Part shown: positions 1 to 8,704 of the stretch, piece by piece
Numbering within the stretch: the stretch's first letter is position 1
Layout: every line of letters starts with the position of its first letter
Assembly (NCBI RefSeq): GCF_005960665.1
Contig: NZ_CP040676.1
Span: 258,501-322,500, forward strand
Source: Exiguobacterium mexicanum
GTDB taxonomy: Bacteria > Bacillota > Bacilli > Exiguobacteriales > Exiguobacteriaceae
Direction of reading: 5' to 3'
DNA: 64,000 bases
The notes under the pieces: generated by a model
What the model was told of the DNA's origin: nothing
What the model saw: the letters and a program-made list of their open reading frames with translations, nothing else
The model's database searches: none
Made by a program: the position numbers and the translations under genes

Positions 1-1
1 C

Positions 2-949
<948 letters not shown>

Positions 950-950
950 G

Positions 951-978
951 AAAAAACGAGTCGCGAGACTCGTTTTTT
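951..978. terminator. Bidirectional terminator between amylase and lipM
   Basis: Perfect 12-bp stem (AAAAAACGAGTC / GACTCGTTTTTT) with a GCGA loop. It has A-tracts and T-tracts on both sides and serves the two convergent genes; it reaches into the stop codon of lipM. Confidence 0.9.
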
Positions 979-1807
979 AGCGTTTCCAGACCCATTCGTC
1001 ACTCTCGTACTTGGCGACGAGTTGCTGAATCTCTTGTTGCTGCGTCTCGGTGAACGTCAGCGGTTCGAACGTCAAATCGAACGCGTCACGGAACCCGTCC
1101 GTGAACGCTGCCGCGACCTCGTCGAAGGCGACCGGTCGTCCGAGTGTCTCGTTCAAGGAGACGGCCTTGTCACCAAAGCGGGCTTTCGCCTCCGCCTTCG
1201 CATCGGCCTCGAGATTGAAGCAGTCGAACAAGACGTCATCGTCAATCGACAATGGGATTGACCCGTGTTGCAAGACGGCGCCTTGGTGGCGCACTTGGGC
1301 GCTCCCGGCAATCTTTTTCCCGCCGACGGCGAGCTCGTAGTACGAAGCGGCGTCAAAACAGACGGCCGACTTCGGTTTTCGGAGCGCCTCGCGGTCTGCC
1401 TCGGTCAATGGTACCGAGAATTCGGCCGGGACGCCGAGCGCGTGGTAGCCGCGACGCACCCCTTCGGTCAGGAGGCGATAGCTCTCGATGACGTTCGTCG
1501 GCAAGGACGGCATCGTCTCCGGCAAGATGACGCTATACGTCAGTTCATCTGCGTGCAAGACGGCCCGCCCACCGGTCAAACGGCGGACGACCGGGATGCC
1601 ATTCAACGCGAGCGCGTCGCGGTCGAGGTCGCGCGTCGCCCGTTGGAAGCGCCCGACGCTGATGGCGTGCGGGGCCCAGGCGTAAAAACGGAGTGTCGGT
1701 TTCATGTCGCCGCGTGCGACCCAGCCGGCGATGGCCTCGTCGATGGCCATGTTCTCGGCCGGGGACAGCGGGGCGGTGTGAAGCAAATGCCATGTCGTTC
1801 CAGTCAT
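977..1807 (-). CDS. lipM: Octanoyltransferase LipM
   Basis: This 276-residue BPL/LPL-type acyltransferase moves octanoate from octanoyl-ACP to a lipoyl domain (GcvH in Bacillus), the first step of lipoate synthesis. The whole length resembles Bacillus LipM. It has the RRLTGGRAVLH motif (about 75-85), the catalytic Cys150 in SAVCFDA, the conserved lysine in VGGKKIAGSAQ (about 161-170) and the typical end SDEWVWKR. It sits 18 bp downstream of lipA on the same strand, so the two are probably co-transcribed. LipM is preferred over a true lipoate ligase (LplA) because of the Cys and the lack of an adenylation C-domain. The ribosome binding site is weak (AGAAGAG-like). Confidence 0.92.
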   Translation of the reverse strand: MTGTTWHLLHTAPLSPAENMAIDEAIAGWVARGDMKPTLRFYAWAPHAISVGRFQRATRDLDRDALALNGIPVVRRLTGGRAVLHADELTYSVILPETMPSLPTNVIESYRLLTEGVRRGYHALGVPAEFSVPLTEADREALRKPKSAVCFDAASYYELAVGGKKIAGSAQVRHQGAVLQHGSIPLSIDDDVLFDCFNLEADAKAEAKARFGDKAVSLNETLGRPVAFDEVAAAFTDGFRDAFDLTFEPLTFTETQQQEIQQLVAKYESDEWVWKR

Positions 1808-1825
1808 ATGTGTCTCTTCTTTCTC

Positions 1826-2722
1826 TTAGTCGATTGGCAACATCGTATGACGACGCGCCTTGTGGACTTGTTCGTCCGCATGATATGAAGAACGGACGAG
1901 CGGTCCGGCTTCACAGTGGGAGAAGCCTTTCGCCAAGGCGATCTCTTTCAACTCGGCGAACTCATCTGGATGGTAGTAACGCTCGACGTCGAGATGCTTC
2001 TTCGTCGGCTGCAAGTATTGGCCAAGCGTGAGGATATCGACGTGGTGGGCCCGCAGGTCATCCATCGCCTCAATCAACTCTTCGCGTGTCTCGCCGAGTC
2101 CGACCATGATCGACGACTTCGTCGGGATGTCCGGGTTCAGCTCTTTCGACCGTTTCAAAAATTCGAGCGTCCGGTCGTACGTCGCTTTGGCGCGGACTCT
2201 CGGCGTCAAACGGCGGACCGTCTCCAAGTTGTGGTTCATGATGTCCGGTCCGGCATCGATAAGCGTCTGGAGCGCCGAGAAGTCACCCATCATATCGGAC
2301 GGGAGCACTTCGATTGACGTCTCCGGATTCATGCTACGGACAGCGCGGACTGTCTCGGCGAAGACGATCGCCCCGTAATCGTTCAAGTCGTCGCGGGCGA
2401 CGGCCGTGATGACGACGTGCTTCAAATTCATGAGACGGACCGATTCGGCGACGCGTTTCGGTTCTTCCCAGTCGAGCTCGTTCGGTTTGCCTGTCGTGAC
2501 GGCGCAGAAGCGGCAAGCCCGCGTACAGATACTTCCGAGAATCATGAACGTCGCCGTACGGCGGACGGCCCAACATTCGTGGATGTTCGGACATTTCGCT
2601 TCCTCACAGACGGTATGTAGATTTTTCTCGCGCATCATGTTTTTGAGACCGGTGTATGTCTCGTTCGTGTTCAGTTTAATCTTTAACCATTCCGGCTTTC
2701 GTTTGATTTCCCCTCGTGCCAA
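1826..2722 (-). CDS. lipA: Lipoyl synthase LipA
   Basis: This radical-SAM enzyme inserts two sulfurs into protein-bound octanoyl groups. It is 298 residues, the normal length. The auxiliary cluster cysteines are at 39, 44 and 50 ([12 protein letters not shown]) and the radical-SAM CxxxCxxC at 66, 70 and 73 (CTRACRFC). The usual RSSYHADE stretch is near the C-terminus. The start is TTG, placed by AAAGGGGG about 9 bases upstream. lipM follows closely, making a lipA-lipM unit; the second acyltransferase needed in the Bacillus pathway, lipL, is about 6 kb away. Confidence 0.96.
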   Translation of the reverse strand: MARGEIKRKPEWLKIKLNTNETYTGLKNMMREKNLHTVCEEAKCPNIHECWAVRRTATFMILGSICTRACRFCAVTTGKPNELDWEEPKRVAESVRLMNLKHVVITAVARDDLNDYGAIVFAETVRAVRSMNPETSIEVLPSDMMGDFSALQTLIDAGPDIMNHNLETVRRLTPRVRAKATYDRTLEFLKRSKELNPDIPTKSSIMVGLGETREELIEAMDDLRAHHVDILTLGQYLQPTKKHLDVERYYHPDEFAELKEIALAKGFSHCEAGPLVRSSYHADEQVHKARRHTMLPID

Positions 2723-2764
2723 GATGATTTCCCCCTTTGTGAAAGTTAACCCCTAACGGAATGA

Positions 2765-2845
2765 GTTTACCAAAGATGGGGCCGAATTCGAACCAGCGAA
2801 ATTATTGGCTTTGCCAATACAGGTCAGCTGTGTGTCAAAACAGAA
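2765..2845 (-). other. Possible degenerate tRNA-like sequence
   Basis: Read on the minus strand, this piece holds a T-arm-like block (GCTGG, loop TTCGAAT, TCGGC) preceded by a small hairpin (TTGGC-AAA-GCCAA) that could be a long variable arm, and a CTGT...ACAG pair that could be an anticodon stem. No matching 5' acceptor strand is visible, so it is not an intact tRNA. It may be a remnant or chance similarity. Confidence 0.22.
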
Positions 2846-2882
2846 CATATATTTCAAAATGGTTACGCTTTCACGTGAAGTG

Positions 2883-2911
2883 TTGTTTCCCATTTTTTGA
2901 ATTGCTATACT
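2883..2911 (+). promoter_or_regulatory. Promoter of nagZ
   Basis: TTGTTT and TATACT are separated by 17 bp, a good SigA-type promoter. It would start transcription near 2918, giving a leader of about 135 bases before the nagZ start. Confidence 0.6.
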
Positions 2912-2917
2912 GACGTT

Positions 2918-3010
2918 GACCACCTGAATAAGGACCATATGTAACTGATACGATCAGGCATGGGGTGAACGAGCGTTGGTGAGGCAACGCTTCTTCCTCC
3001 ATGCCTTTTT
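2918..3010 (+). promoter_or_regulatory. Attenuator-like leader upstream of nagZ
   Basis: The leader ends in a two-part hairpin: outer AGGCATGG (2956-2963) with CCATGCCT (2999-3006), and inner AGCGTTG (2972-2978) with CAACGCT (2985-2991), followed by TTTTTG. An upstream CCTGA (2923-2927) can pair with TCAGG (2954-2958), which overlaps the 5' arm of the terminator. This is the layout of an antiterminator/terminator pair. It matches no riboswitch or protein-binding leader I know, so the signal is unassigned. Confidence 0.6.
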
Positions 3011-3052
3011 GTTTGGGGGTCGGGGAAACTTTCAAAAAGGAGTGGGGAAAAC

Positions 3053-5002
3053 ATGAACAAAGCACTGAACTGGACGGCGACACTGGGGCTAACGACAGCA
3101 CTACTCGTCTCATCGGTCCCGATGGCGAACGCGGTCGTGGCAGAGGAGACGCCGGCCCCGTCGATTGAGCAGCGTGTCGACGCCAAGCTCGATTCGATGA
3201 CGCTTGAACAAAAGCTCGGCCAAATGATCATGCCAGACTTCCGATTATGGAACGGGGCGAACCATACGGCACTCGCGACAGACGTGGCGCGGGTCGTCGA
3301 TCGGTTTGACCTCGGGGGTGTCATCTTGTTCGCGGAAAACGTGACCGAGACCGAACAGACGACGAAACTCGTCCACGACCTCCAAGAAGTCGTCAAACAA
3401 GACGAAAGCAACGATATACCGCTCTTCATCACGATTGACCAAGAGGGTGGGATCGTGACACGGCTTGGCACGGGCACGAACTTGCCGGGTAACATGGCGC
3501 TCGGGGCGACACGGAGCAGCCAGTACGCATACGACGCGGGGAATATCATCGGTTCGGAGTTGAACGCTCTCGGGGTGAACGTCAACTTCGGTCCGGTACT
3601 AGACGTCAACAACAACCCGGCCAACCCGGTCATCGGCGTCCGCTCGTTCTCGAGTGACCCGGAACTCGTCGGCGAGCTCGGCTCGGCGATGACGCAAGGG
3701 ATTCAAGACCAGGGTGTCGCTGCGACGGCGAAGCATTTCCCGGGTCATGGTGACACGGCGGTCGACTCGCATTACGGACTTCCGATTGTTGACAAGTCGC
3801 TCGAAGACTTGCGTGGGCTCGAACTGTTACCGTTCAAACGGGCCATCACGGAAGGCATCGACATGATCATGACGGCACACATCGGGATGCCGCAAATCGA
3901 GGATGAGGTCGTCAACTCACCGCGCGGCACGTTCCCGCTCCCGGCGACGCTCTCGGATGACGTCATCACGGGCGTGTTACGGGAAGACATGGGCTACGAC
4001 GGCATCGTCATCACGGACGCCTTGAACATGCAGGCGATCGCCGACAACTTCACGGAAGCGGAAGCGGTCATCAAGACGTTCGATGCGGGCGTTGATATCG
4101 CGCTCATGCCGACGATTTTACGGTCGAACGCGGACGTCGTGAAGCTCGAGACGATTTTTGAAGACGTCATGGGCGCTGTCGAGGACGGACGCCTGTCAGA
4201 AGAGAAGATTGATGCAGCGGTCGAGCGGATTTTGACGCTCAAAGCGAAACGTGGTATTTGGGACGAGTCGGTCGACACGACGACGCTCGAGGCGAAACTC
4301 GCCGAGGCGAACGCGGTCGTCGGCAGTGCCGAGCATAAAGCGAAAGAACGTGAAATCGCCGAGGCGGCCGTCACGCTCGTGAAGAACGACGACAAGACGC
4401 TTCCGTTCAAACCGAAAAAAGGTGAGACGGTCCTCGTCTTGTCACCGGCGAAAGACCAGACGGACAGCATGATCAAGACGATCAAGTCGCTCGAGAAGAA
4501 CGCCGGCAACATGAAAGACGTGAACGTCATCGCCGCGAACTATACGGCATCGACGAAACACTTAGATCAAAACCCAGACTTGAAAGCGAAACTCGATGCG
4601 GCCGACTATATCATTGTCGGTTCGAACGTGAACAACAGCGCCAAGCTGAAATCGACGTCGGCTGACAACTACGTGCCGGCCGAAGTGTTCCGTTACGCGA
4701 ACGAGACGGGCAAGAAGTCAGTCTTGCTCAGCCTGCGTAACCCGTACGATGTGGCAGTTCAACCGGACGCACCGGCCCAGCTCATCATCTACGGCTTCAA
4801 AGGTGACCCGAACGGACCGGACTCAGAGGCGGGCAATGCCAAATCGGCAGGTCCGAACCTCCCGGCCGGCATTCGCGCCATCTTCGGTGAAGTGAAGCCG
4901 ACGGGCAAACTCCCAGTCGACGTACCGACGTTCGAGAACGGCGTGTTCGGCGACGACTTGCACCTCGAGTTTGGTGACGGATTCCGTAATTGGAATAAAT
5001 AA
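3053..5002 (+). CDS. nagZ: Beta-N-acetylhexosaminidase (GH3, NagZ type), exported
   Basis: The protein has 649 residues with a signal peptide (about 1-27, ending in PMANA) and a GH3 domain. It should remove non-reducing-end GlcNAc from cell-wall muropeptides outside the membrane, as YbbD/NagZ of Bacillus does. The motif KHFPGHGDT (about 227-235) is followed by the Asp238-Ser-His240 catalytic dyad of Bacillus-type NagZ; Asp322 in VITDALNM is the likely nucleophile. A second alpha/beta domain (about 390-649) gives the two-domain length of Bacillus NagZ rather than the short enterobacterial one. AAAGGAG precedes the ATG. It stands alone between a structured leader and a strong terminator. The murein-sugar genes about 10 kb away are its likely metabolic partners. 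Confidence 0.93.
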   Translation: MNKALNWTATLGLTTALLVSSVPMANAVVAEETPAPSIEQRVDAKLDSMTLEQKLGQMIMPDFRLWNGANHTALATDVARVVDRFDLGGVILFAENVTETEQTTKLVHDLQEVVKQDESNDIPLFITIDQEGGIVTRLGTGTNLPGNMALGATRSSQYAYDAGNIIGSELNALGVNVNFGPVLDVNNNPANPVIGVRSFSSDPELVGELGSAMTQGIQDQGVAATAKHFPGHGDTAVDSHYGLPIVDKSLEDLRGLELLPFKRAITEGIDMIMTAHIGMPQIEDEVVNSPRGTFPLPATLSDDVITGVLREDMGYDGIVITDALNMQAIADNFTEAEAVIKTFDAGVDIALMPTILRSNADVVKLETIFEDVMGAVEDGRLSEEKIDAAVERILTLKAKRGIWDESVDTTTLEAKLAEANAVVGSAEHKAKEREIAEAAVTLVKNDDKTLPFKPKKGETVLVLSPAKDQTDSMIKTIKSLEKNAGNMKDVNVIAANYTASTKHLDQNPDLKAKLDAADYIIVGSNVNNSAKLKSTSADNYVPAEVFRYANETGKKSVLLSLRNPYDVAVQPDAPAQLIIYGFKGDPNGPDSEAGNAKSAGPNLPAGIRAIFGEVKPTGKLPVDVPTFENGVFGDDLHLEFGDGFRNWNK

Positions 5003-5044
5003 AAAAGTAGCTGGTTTCCTTTTAGGATACCAGCTACTTTTTTA
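5001..5044 (+). terminator. Terminator after nagZ
   Basis: Stem AGTAGCTGGT / ACCAGCTACT extended by A and T runs on both sides. It separates the GC-rich nagZ from the AT-rich island that follows. Confidence 0.9.
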
Positions 5045-5140
5045 TCAAAATTATGTATATAATTGTATTATATTCACTATTTTGATACAGGTATTAAAAT
5101 AGTGAATTTTTTCATTAATTTTATTAAAAGGAGCTTAATC

Positions 5141-6631
5141 TTGAAAACAATTAATTTAATTTCATTGTTAGACGCAAGCGAAGAATTATCTTCTGATTTA
5201 TTTGAAACATACAAATCTCAGTTCGGAATTTCAATTAAAAATGGTGAATTAAATGTATTAAAAAGTTTTGTTAGAAATCTTGCTAAATTTTCAAATAAAT
5301 TTAGAATCTTAGAAAATTATTTTGTTGGATATACAATTCCTCAAATTAGTAAAGAATTTGATCTCCTTAGATTTTATGAGGACAAGATTATTAACATTGA
5401 ATTAAAATCTCAAAGCACTTTAGAAAAAACTCATAAGCAACTGCTCGGAAACAAGTATTATTTAACAGCATTAAAAAAAGAAATTTACCAATATACATAC
5501 GTAGAACAAGAAGAAAAATTATATAAAATCGAAAATGATAACGTAGTTGAAGCTCAATTTACTGAACTGTTAACCATTCTAAATGACGGTGATGTTCATA
5601 CAGACATAGATTTAAACAAAGTTTTCATACCATCGAACTATTTAGTATCTCCATTTAACTCTACTAAAGAGTTCATTTCAGGTAATTATTTTTTAACTGA
5701 TCATCAAGTAAACATCAAATCAGAGATAGTAAATGACTCCACAACGAAATTTTTTTCAATTCAAGGTGCAGCAGGTACTGGAAAAACTTTGGTTACATAT
5801 GACATTGCCAAAGAGTATAAAGAAAATGAAAGAAAAGTTCTGATTTTTCATTGTGGAAAACTAAACGAGGGGCAGCATAATTTAAATCAAGAATACGATT
5901 GGGAAATATCAATGGTGAAGAATTGGCAAGGAAAAAAGATTAATGAATATGATTTAATAATATTTGATGAAGTACAAAGAATAAGAACGAATCAGTTGGA
6001 AAAAATTTGTGATGAAATTATAAAAGCATCACATGTAAAATGTATTTTTTCATATGATGAAAATCAGTGTTTAAGCAGTATAGAGATAAATAATAATATT
6101 CCGGATTTGATAAATAAAGTTTACAAACCAAAACGATATAAACTCAAAAATAAAATTAGAACAAACTATGAAATTGCAGAATTTATTAAATCGTTTTTTA
6201 ATTCTACTAAACCTGTTACACGAATAGAATATCCTAATATTTCTGTTCAGTATTTCAAACGAAATGAACATGCGCAGCGGAAGCTTACAATTCTCTCGAG
6301 AGAAGAATGGAAGATAATAAATTATACTTCTTCTCTTTACGATTCTCACCCCTACGATAAACTAGAATTTAAACTCGAAAAAGATACGGCGCATACTGTC
6401 ATTGGTCAAGAATTTGAAAAAGTTGCGGTGGTTATCGATTCTCACTTTTCTTATGATGAAATTGGGAACTTGTCTATATATGGCGACGGTTATTATTATG
6501 ATCCAGTAAAAATGTTGTTTCAAATGATAACTAGAGCTAGAACAAAATTAATGATAGTAGTAATTGATAACCCAAATGTACTAAAGAGAATAACTGACAT
6601 TACGATAGGAAACAAAGAAGTCAAAGTATAA
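5141..6631 (+). CDS. PD-(D/E)XK nuclease-SF1 helicase fusion, putative defence protein
   Basis: A 496-residue protein with two parts. The N-terminal part carries a PD-(D/E)XK nuclease signature: Asp74 in KEFDLL, then IELK with Glu87 and Lys89, then a Q101-x6-YYL-type motif. The C-terminal part is an SF1 ATPase resembling the Schlafen-group-3/DUF2075 family: Walker A GAAGTGKT (209-216), Walker B IIFDEVQ (274-279), YDENQ (305-309), IRTNYE, HTVIGQEFE (418-426) and the arginine-finger-like ITRARTKL (463-470). The start is TTG at 5141, with AAAAGGAG 7 bases upstream; the frame is open further 5' but has no ribosome site there. Base and codon use are strikingly AT-rich compared with both neighbours, and terminators flank it, which suggests recent transfer as a single-gene cargo. 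Nuclease-helicase fusions of this kind often act against phages. That role is inferred, not shown. Confidence 0.75.
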   Translation: MKTINLISLLDASEELSSDLFETYKSQFGISIKNGELNVLKSFVRNLAKFSNKFRILENYFVGYTIPQISKEFDLLRFYEDKIINIELKSQSTLEKTHKQLLGNKYYLTALKKEIYQYTYVEQEEKLYKIENDNVVEAQFTELLTILNDGDVHTDIDLNKVFIPSNYLVSPFNSTKEFISGNYFLTDHQVNIKSEIVNDSTTKFFSIQGAAGTGKTLVTYDIAKEYKENERKVLIFHCGKLNEGQHNLNQEYDWEISMVKNWQGKKINEYDLIIFDEVQRIRTNQLEKICDEIIKASHVKCIFSYDENQCLSSIEINNNIPDLINKVYKPKRYKLKNKIRTNYEIAEFIKSFFNSTKPVTRIEYPNISVQYFKRNEHAQRKLTILSREEWKIINYTSSLYDSHPYDKLEFKLEKDTAHTVIGQEFEKVAVVIDSHFSYDEIGNLSIYGDGYYYDPVKMLFQMITRARTKLMIVVIDNPNVLKRITDITIGNKEVKV

Positions 6632-6750
6632 GTATTAGAAAATGTTATTAACAGAATATAACTTTAAACGCTTTTAGTATAATTTTTTAGGAGTTTTATA
6701 AAAGACGTCTAAAATGAATATTTTTAATCTAAACTTCAATTTATATGGCT

Positions 6751-6798
6751 GTATACAAAAACAAGCGACCAGATTTAAAGGCGCTTGTTTTTGTATAC
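6751..6798. terminator. Bidirectional terminator closing the AT-rich island
   Basis: 17-bp perfect inverted repeat starting GTATACAAAAACAAGCG and ending CGCTTGTTTTTGTATAC, with a loop of about 14 bases. It can end transcription of the nuclease-helicase gene (+) and sits downstream of degV (-). The rest of 6632-6902 is AT-rich with no gene seen. Confidence 0.85.
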
Positions 6799-6902
6799 TT
6801 AGATATAAAAACACTAGATGTGAAAATTAAATTCAATGTAATTGAAAAGCAATATTCTATCAATAGTAAATTTAAGCAGATTTCGCATCTATGAATATCA
6901 GC

Positions 6903-7751
6903 TTATTTCATTTCGAAATAACCGACGACGAGCAAGCCTGGGCCTGTGTGCGCCCCAATGGCCGAACCGACGATTGTCTTCGTGACGCTCGCTGGGTTCA
7001 CATGTTCCCGTAACAACGCCTCGAATTGGTCGGCTTTGACTGGATCATCGCCGTGGCCGATGAAGACGTGCCCACCCTCGACGAGCGGTTTCGACTCGGT
7101 CATCCATTCGACGATGCGGCGTAACACTTTCTTGTGACCGCGCACCTTCTCGATTGGGACGAGCTTGCCGTCTTCGACTGTCAAAAGCGGTAGAATCGTC
7201 AACAAATCCCCGATGAACGCGCTCGCTTTTGAGACACGACCGCCGCGCATCAAATATTCAAGCGATTCGACCGTGAACAAATGCCGGATTTTGCCGACGA
7301 GCGACGTCGCGTAGGCGACCGTCTCTTCGTACGTATGGTCTTGACCATACTCGGCGACCGTCTTGACAAACAGTCCTTGGCCGACGGAGGCGGCACGCGT
7401 ATCAAGAATATGGAACGTGCTGTTCGGGTATTCTTCTTTAAGTAGGTTGCCGATCATGACGGCCGTCTGATAGGTGCCTGAAAGCTCACCGGAGAAGGCG
7501 AGGTACAGGAACGGGATTTCCGATTCGAGATGTTGACGGAAACATTGTTCGAGGCGGGCCGCCTCGATTTGGAACGTCTTCGGCGTCTTCCCGGCACGCA
7601 TCGCGTCGTACACGTCTTTTGGTTGAATCGTCTCACCGTCTAAAAATTCGTCGTTGTCGATGACGACACCGAGCGGTAGCATTTCGAGACCGTACTCGAC
7701 GATCTGGTCTTGGGTCAAATCGGCGCCGGTATCGGTTATGATTTTAAACAT
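6903..7751 (-). CDS. DegV family fatty-acid-binding protein
   Basis: This 282-residue protein has the DegV fold start MFKIITDTGADLT, the VIDNDEFLDG stretch and TRAASVGQG (about 137-145). Family members bind a fatty acid and, in Firmicutes, deliver it to fatty acid kinase (FakB role). GAGGAG lies 7 bases before the ATG. Only four bases separate it from lipL upstream, so both are likely on one transcript; a fatty-acid carrier beside an octanoyl-transfer enzyme may be meaningful but could be chance. Whether it is a FakB or another paralogue cannot be read from sequence alone. Confidence 0.92.
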   Translation of the reverse strand: MFKIITDTGADLTQDQIVEYGLEMLPLGVVIDNDEFLDGETIQPKDVYDAMRAGKTPKTFQIEAARLEQCFRQHLESEIPFLYLAFSGELSGTYQTAVMIGNLLKEEYPNSTFHILDTRAASVGQGLFVKTVAEYGQDHTYEETVAYATSLVGKIRHLFTVESLEYLMRGGRVSKASAFIGDLLTILPLLTVEDGKLVPIEKVRGHKKVLRRIVEWMTESKPLVEGGHVFIGHGDDPVKADQFEALLREHVNPASVTKTIVGSAIGAHTGPGLLVVGYFEMK

Positions 7752-7755
7752 GCGG

Positions 7756-8598
7756 TCACTCCTCTATTAATTGTTGTTCAATCTCACGGATCGGTTCATT
7801 GCGCTTCCACATCCGGTCGAGCTGGGTCACGAGCGTCGCCTGCTCTTCCGCATCGAGAGTGCCAGGTATGAGCCGGCTCACGTCACTAAGGACGGTGTAG
7901 GCGCGGCGCAACACGTCATCGACGGTGAGCGGGATACCGAGCAAGTCCTCGAGTGACGCCATCGTCTCAGGGACGATGGCCGGGTAGGTGAATTTTGTCG
8001 CTTCGCCTTGGATGGCGCGCTCATAAAAATCACGGATGAGGGTGGCGCGTTCGCTCCCGCTCTTGCGGACGCTCAAATAAATTTGGACGGCGACACCGCC
8101 ACGGACACGGCGCTGTGAGATGCCGGCGAACTTCTTGCCGCCGATGGATAAGTCGAAACTGCCGGGGCAGTAAGACCCAACGATTTCGCCAGCGACAATG
8201 TCTGTCGTCACGTCTTGAAACATGAGTTGGATGAGCGACGTCATCGCCTCGTAGCCGCTATCGATTTGAATCCCGTCTTTTTCAGGTAAAATCAGGGATA
8301 AGTTCAATATGTCTTCATCCAAGACGACGGCAAGCCCTCCTGAATTTCGCACGACGGGACGGAATCCATGTTTATGTAGAAAACGGATGCCGTCTGACAA
8401 GTGAGGCAGGCGGGCGTCTTGAATGCCGAGCACGACCGTGTTTAGATGAACCCAGGCCCTGAGGACGGCACCAGACGTTGCGGTCGACGCACAGAGCGTG
8501 TCGTCCGTCGCGAACGATTGCTCGGCTTGGAACGCCGGACCGAGCGAAGACTGGTCAATGACACGGTAGGTCGGTTGTCGTAATAATGGATGGGTCAT
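7756..8598 (-). CDS. lipL: Octanoyl-[GcvH]:protein N-octanoyltransferase LipL
   Basis: About 280 residues, closely matching Bacillus LipL: YRVIDQSSLGP at the start, FATDDTLC, VVRNSGGLAVVLDE, the catalytic Cys in GSYCPGSFDLSIGGKK (about residue 144 from this start) and FAGISQRRVRGGVAVQIYL. It transfers octanoyl groups from GcvH to the E2 subunits of 2-oxoacid dehydrogenases. Two ATGs are possible; AAAAGGA stands 9 bases before this one but only 3 before the one at 8604, so the downstream ATG is preferred. It precedes degV in a two-gene unit and diverges from the YwfO-type gene, the same neighbourhood as in Bacillus. Confidence 0.93.
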   Translation of the reverse strand: MTHPLLRQPTYRVIDQSSLGPAFQAEQSFATDDTLCASTATSGAVLRAWVHLNTVVLGIQDARLPHLSDGIRFLHKHGFRPVVRNSGGLAVVLDEDILNLSLILPEKDGIQIDSGYEAMTSLIQLMFQDVTTDIVAGEIVGSYCPGSFDLSIGGKKFAGISQRRVRGGVAVQIYLSVRKSGSERATLIRDFYERAIQGEATKFTYPAIVPETMASLEDLLGIPLTVDDVLRRAYTVLSDVSRLIPGTLDAEEQATLVTQLDRMWKRNEPIREIEQQLIEE

Positions 8599-8704
8599 AT
8601 ACATAATTCCTTTTCAATAAATAATTTCCTTCCCATTATAACATGGGAGGAACAACGTGCTAGAAGTCGAATCCAATCATTAATGAAACGTAGGGGGCAA
8701 CGTC

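Noticed and set aside
2905..3633. Minus-strand frame of 242 codons at nagZ
   Set aside because: Antisense to the nagZ signal peptide and catalytic domain; rich in Ser and Arg as expected for a shadow frame.
7756..8598. Lipoate-protein ligase (LplA)
   Set aside because: The Cys in GSYCPGS and full-length similarity to LipL point to an amidotransferase-type octanoyl transfer, not ATP-dependent ligation.
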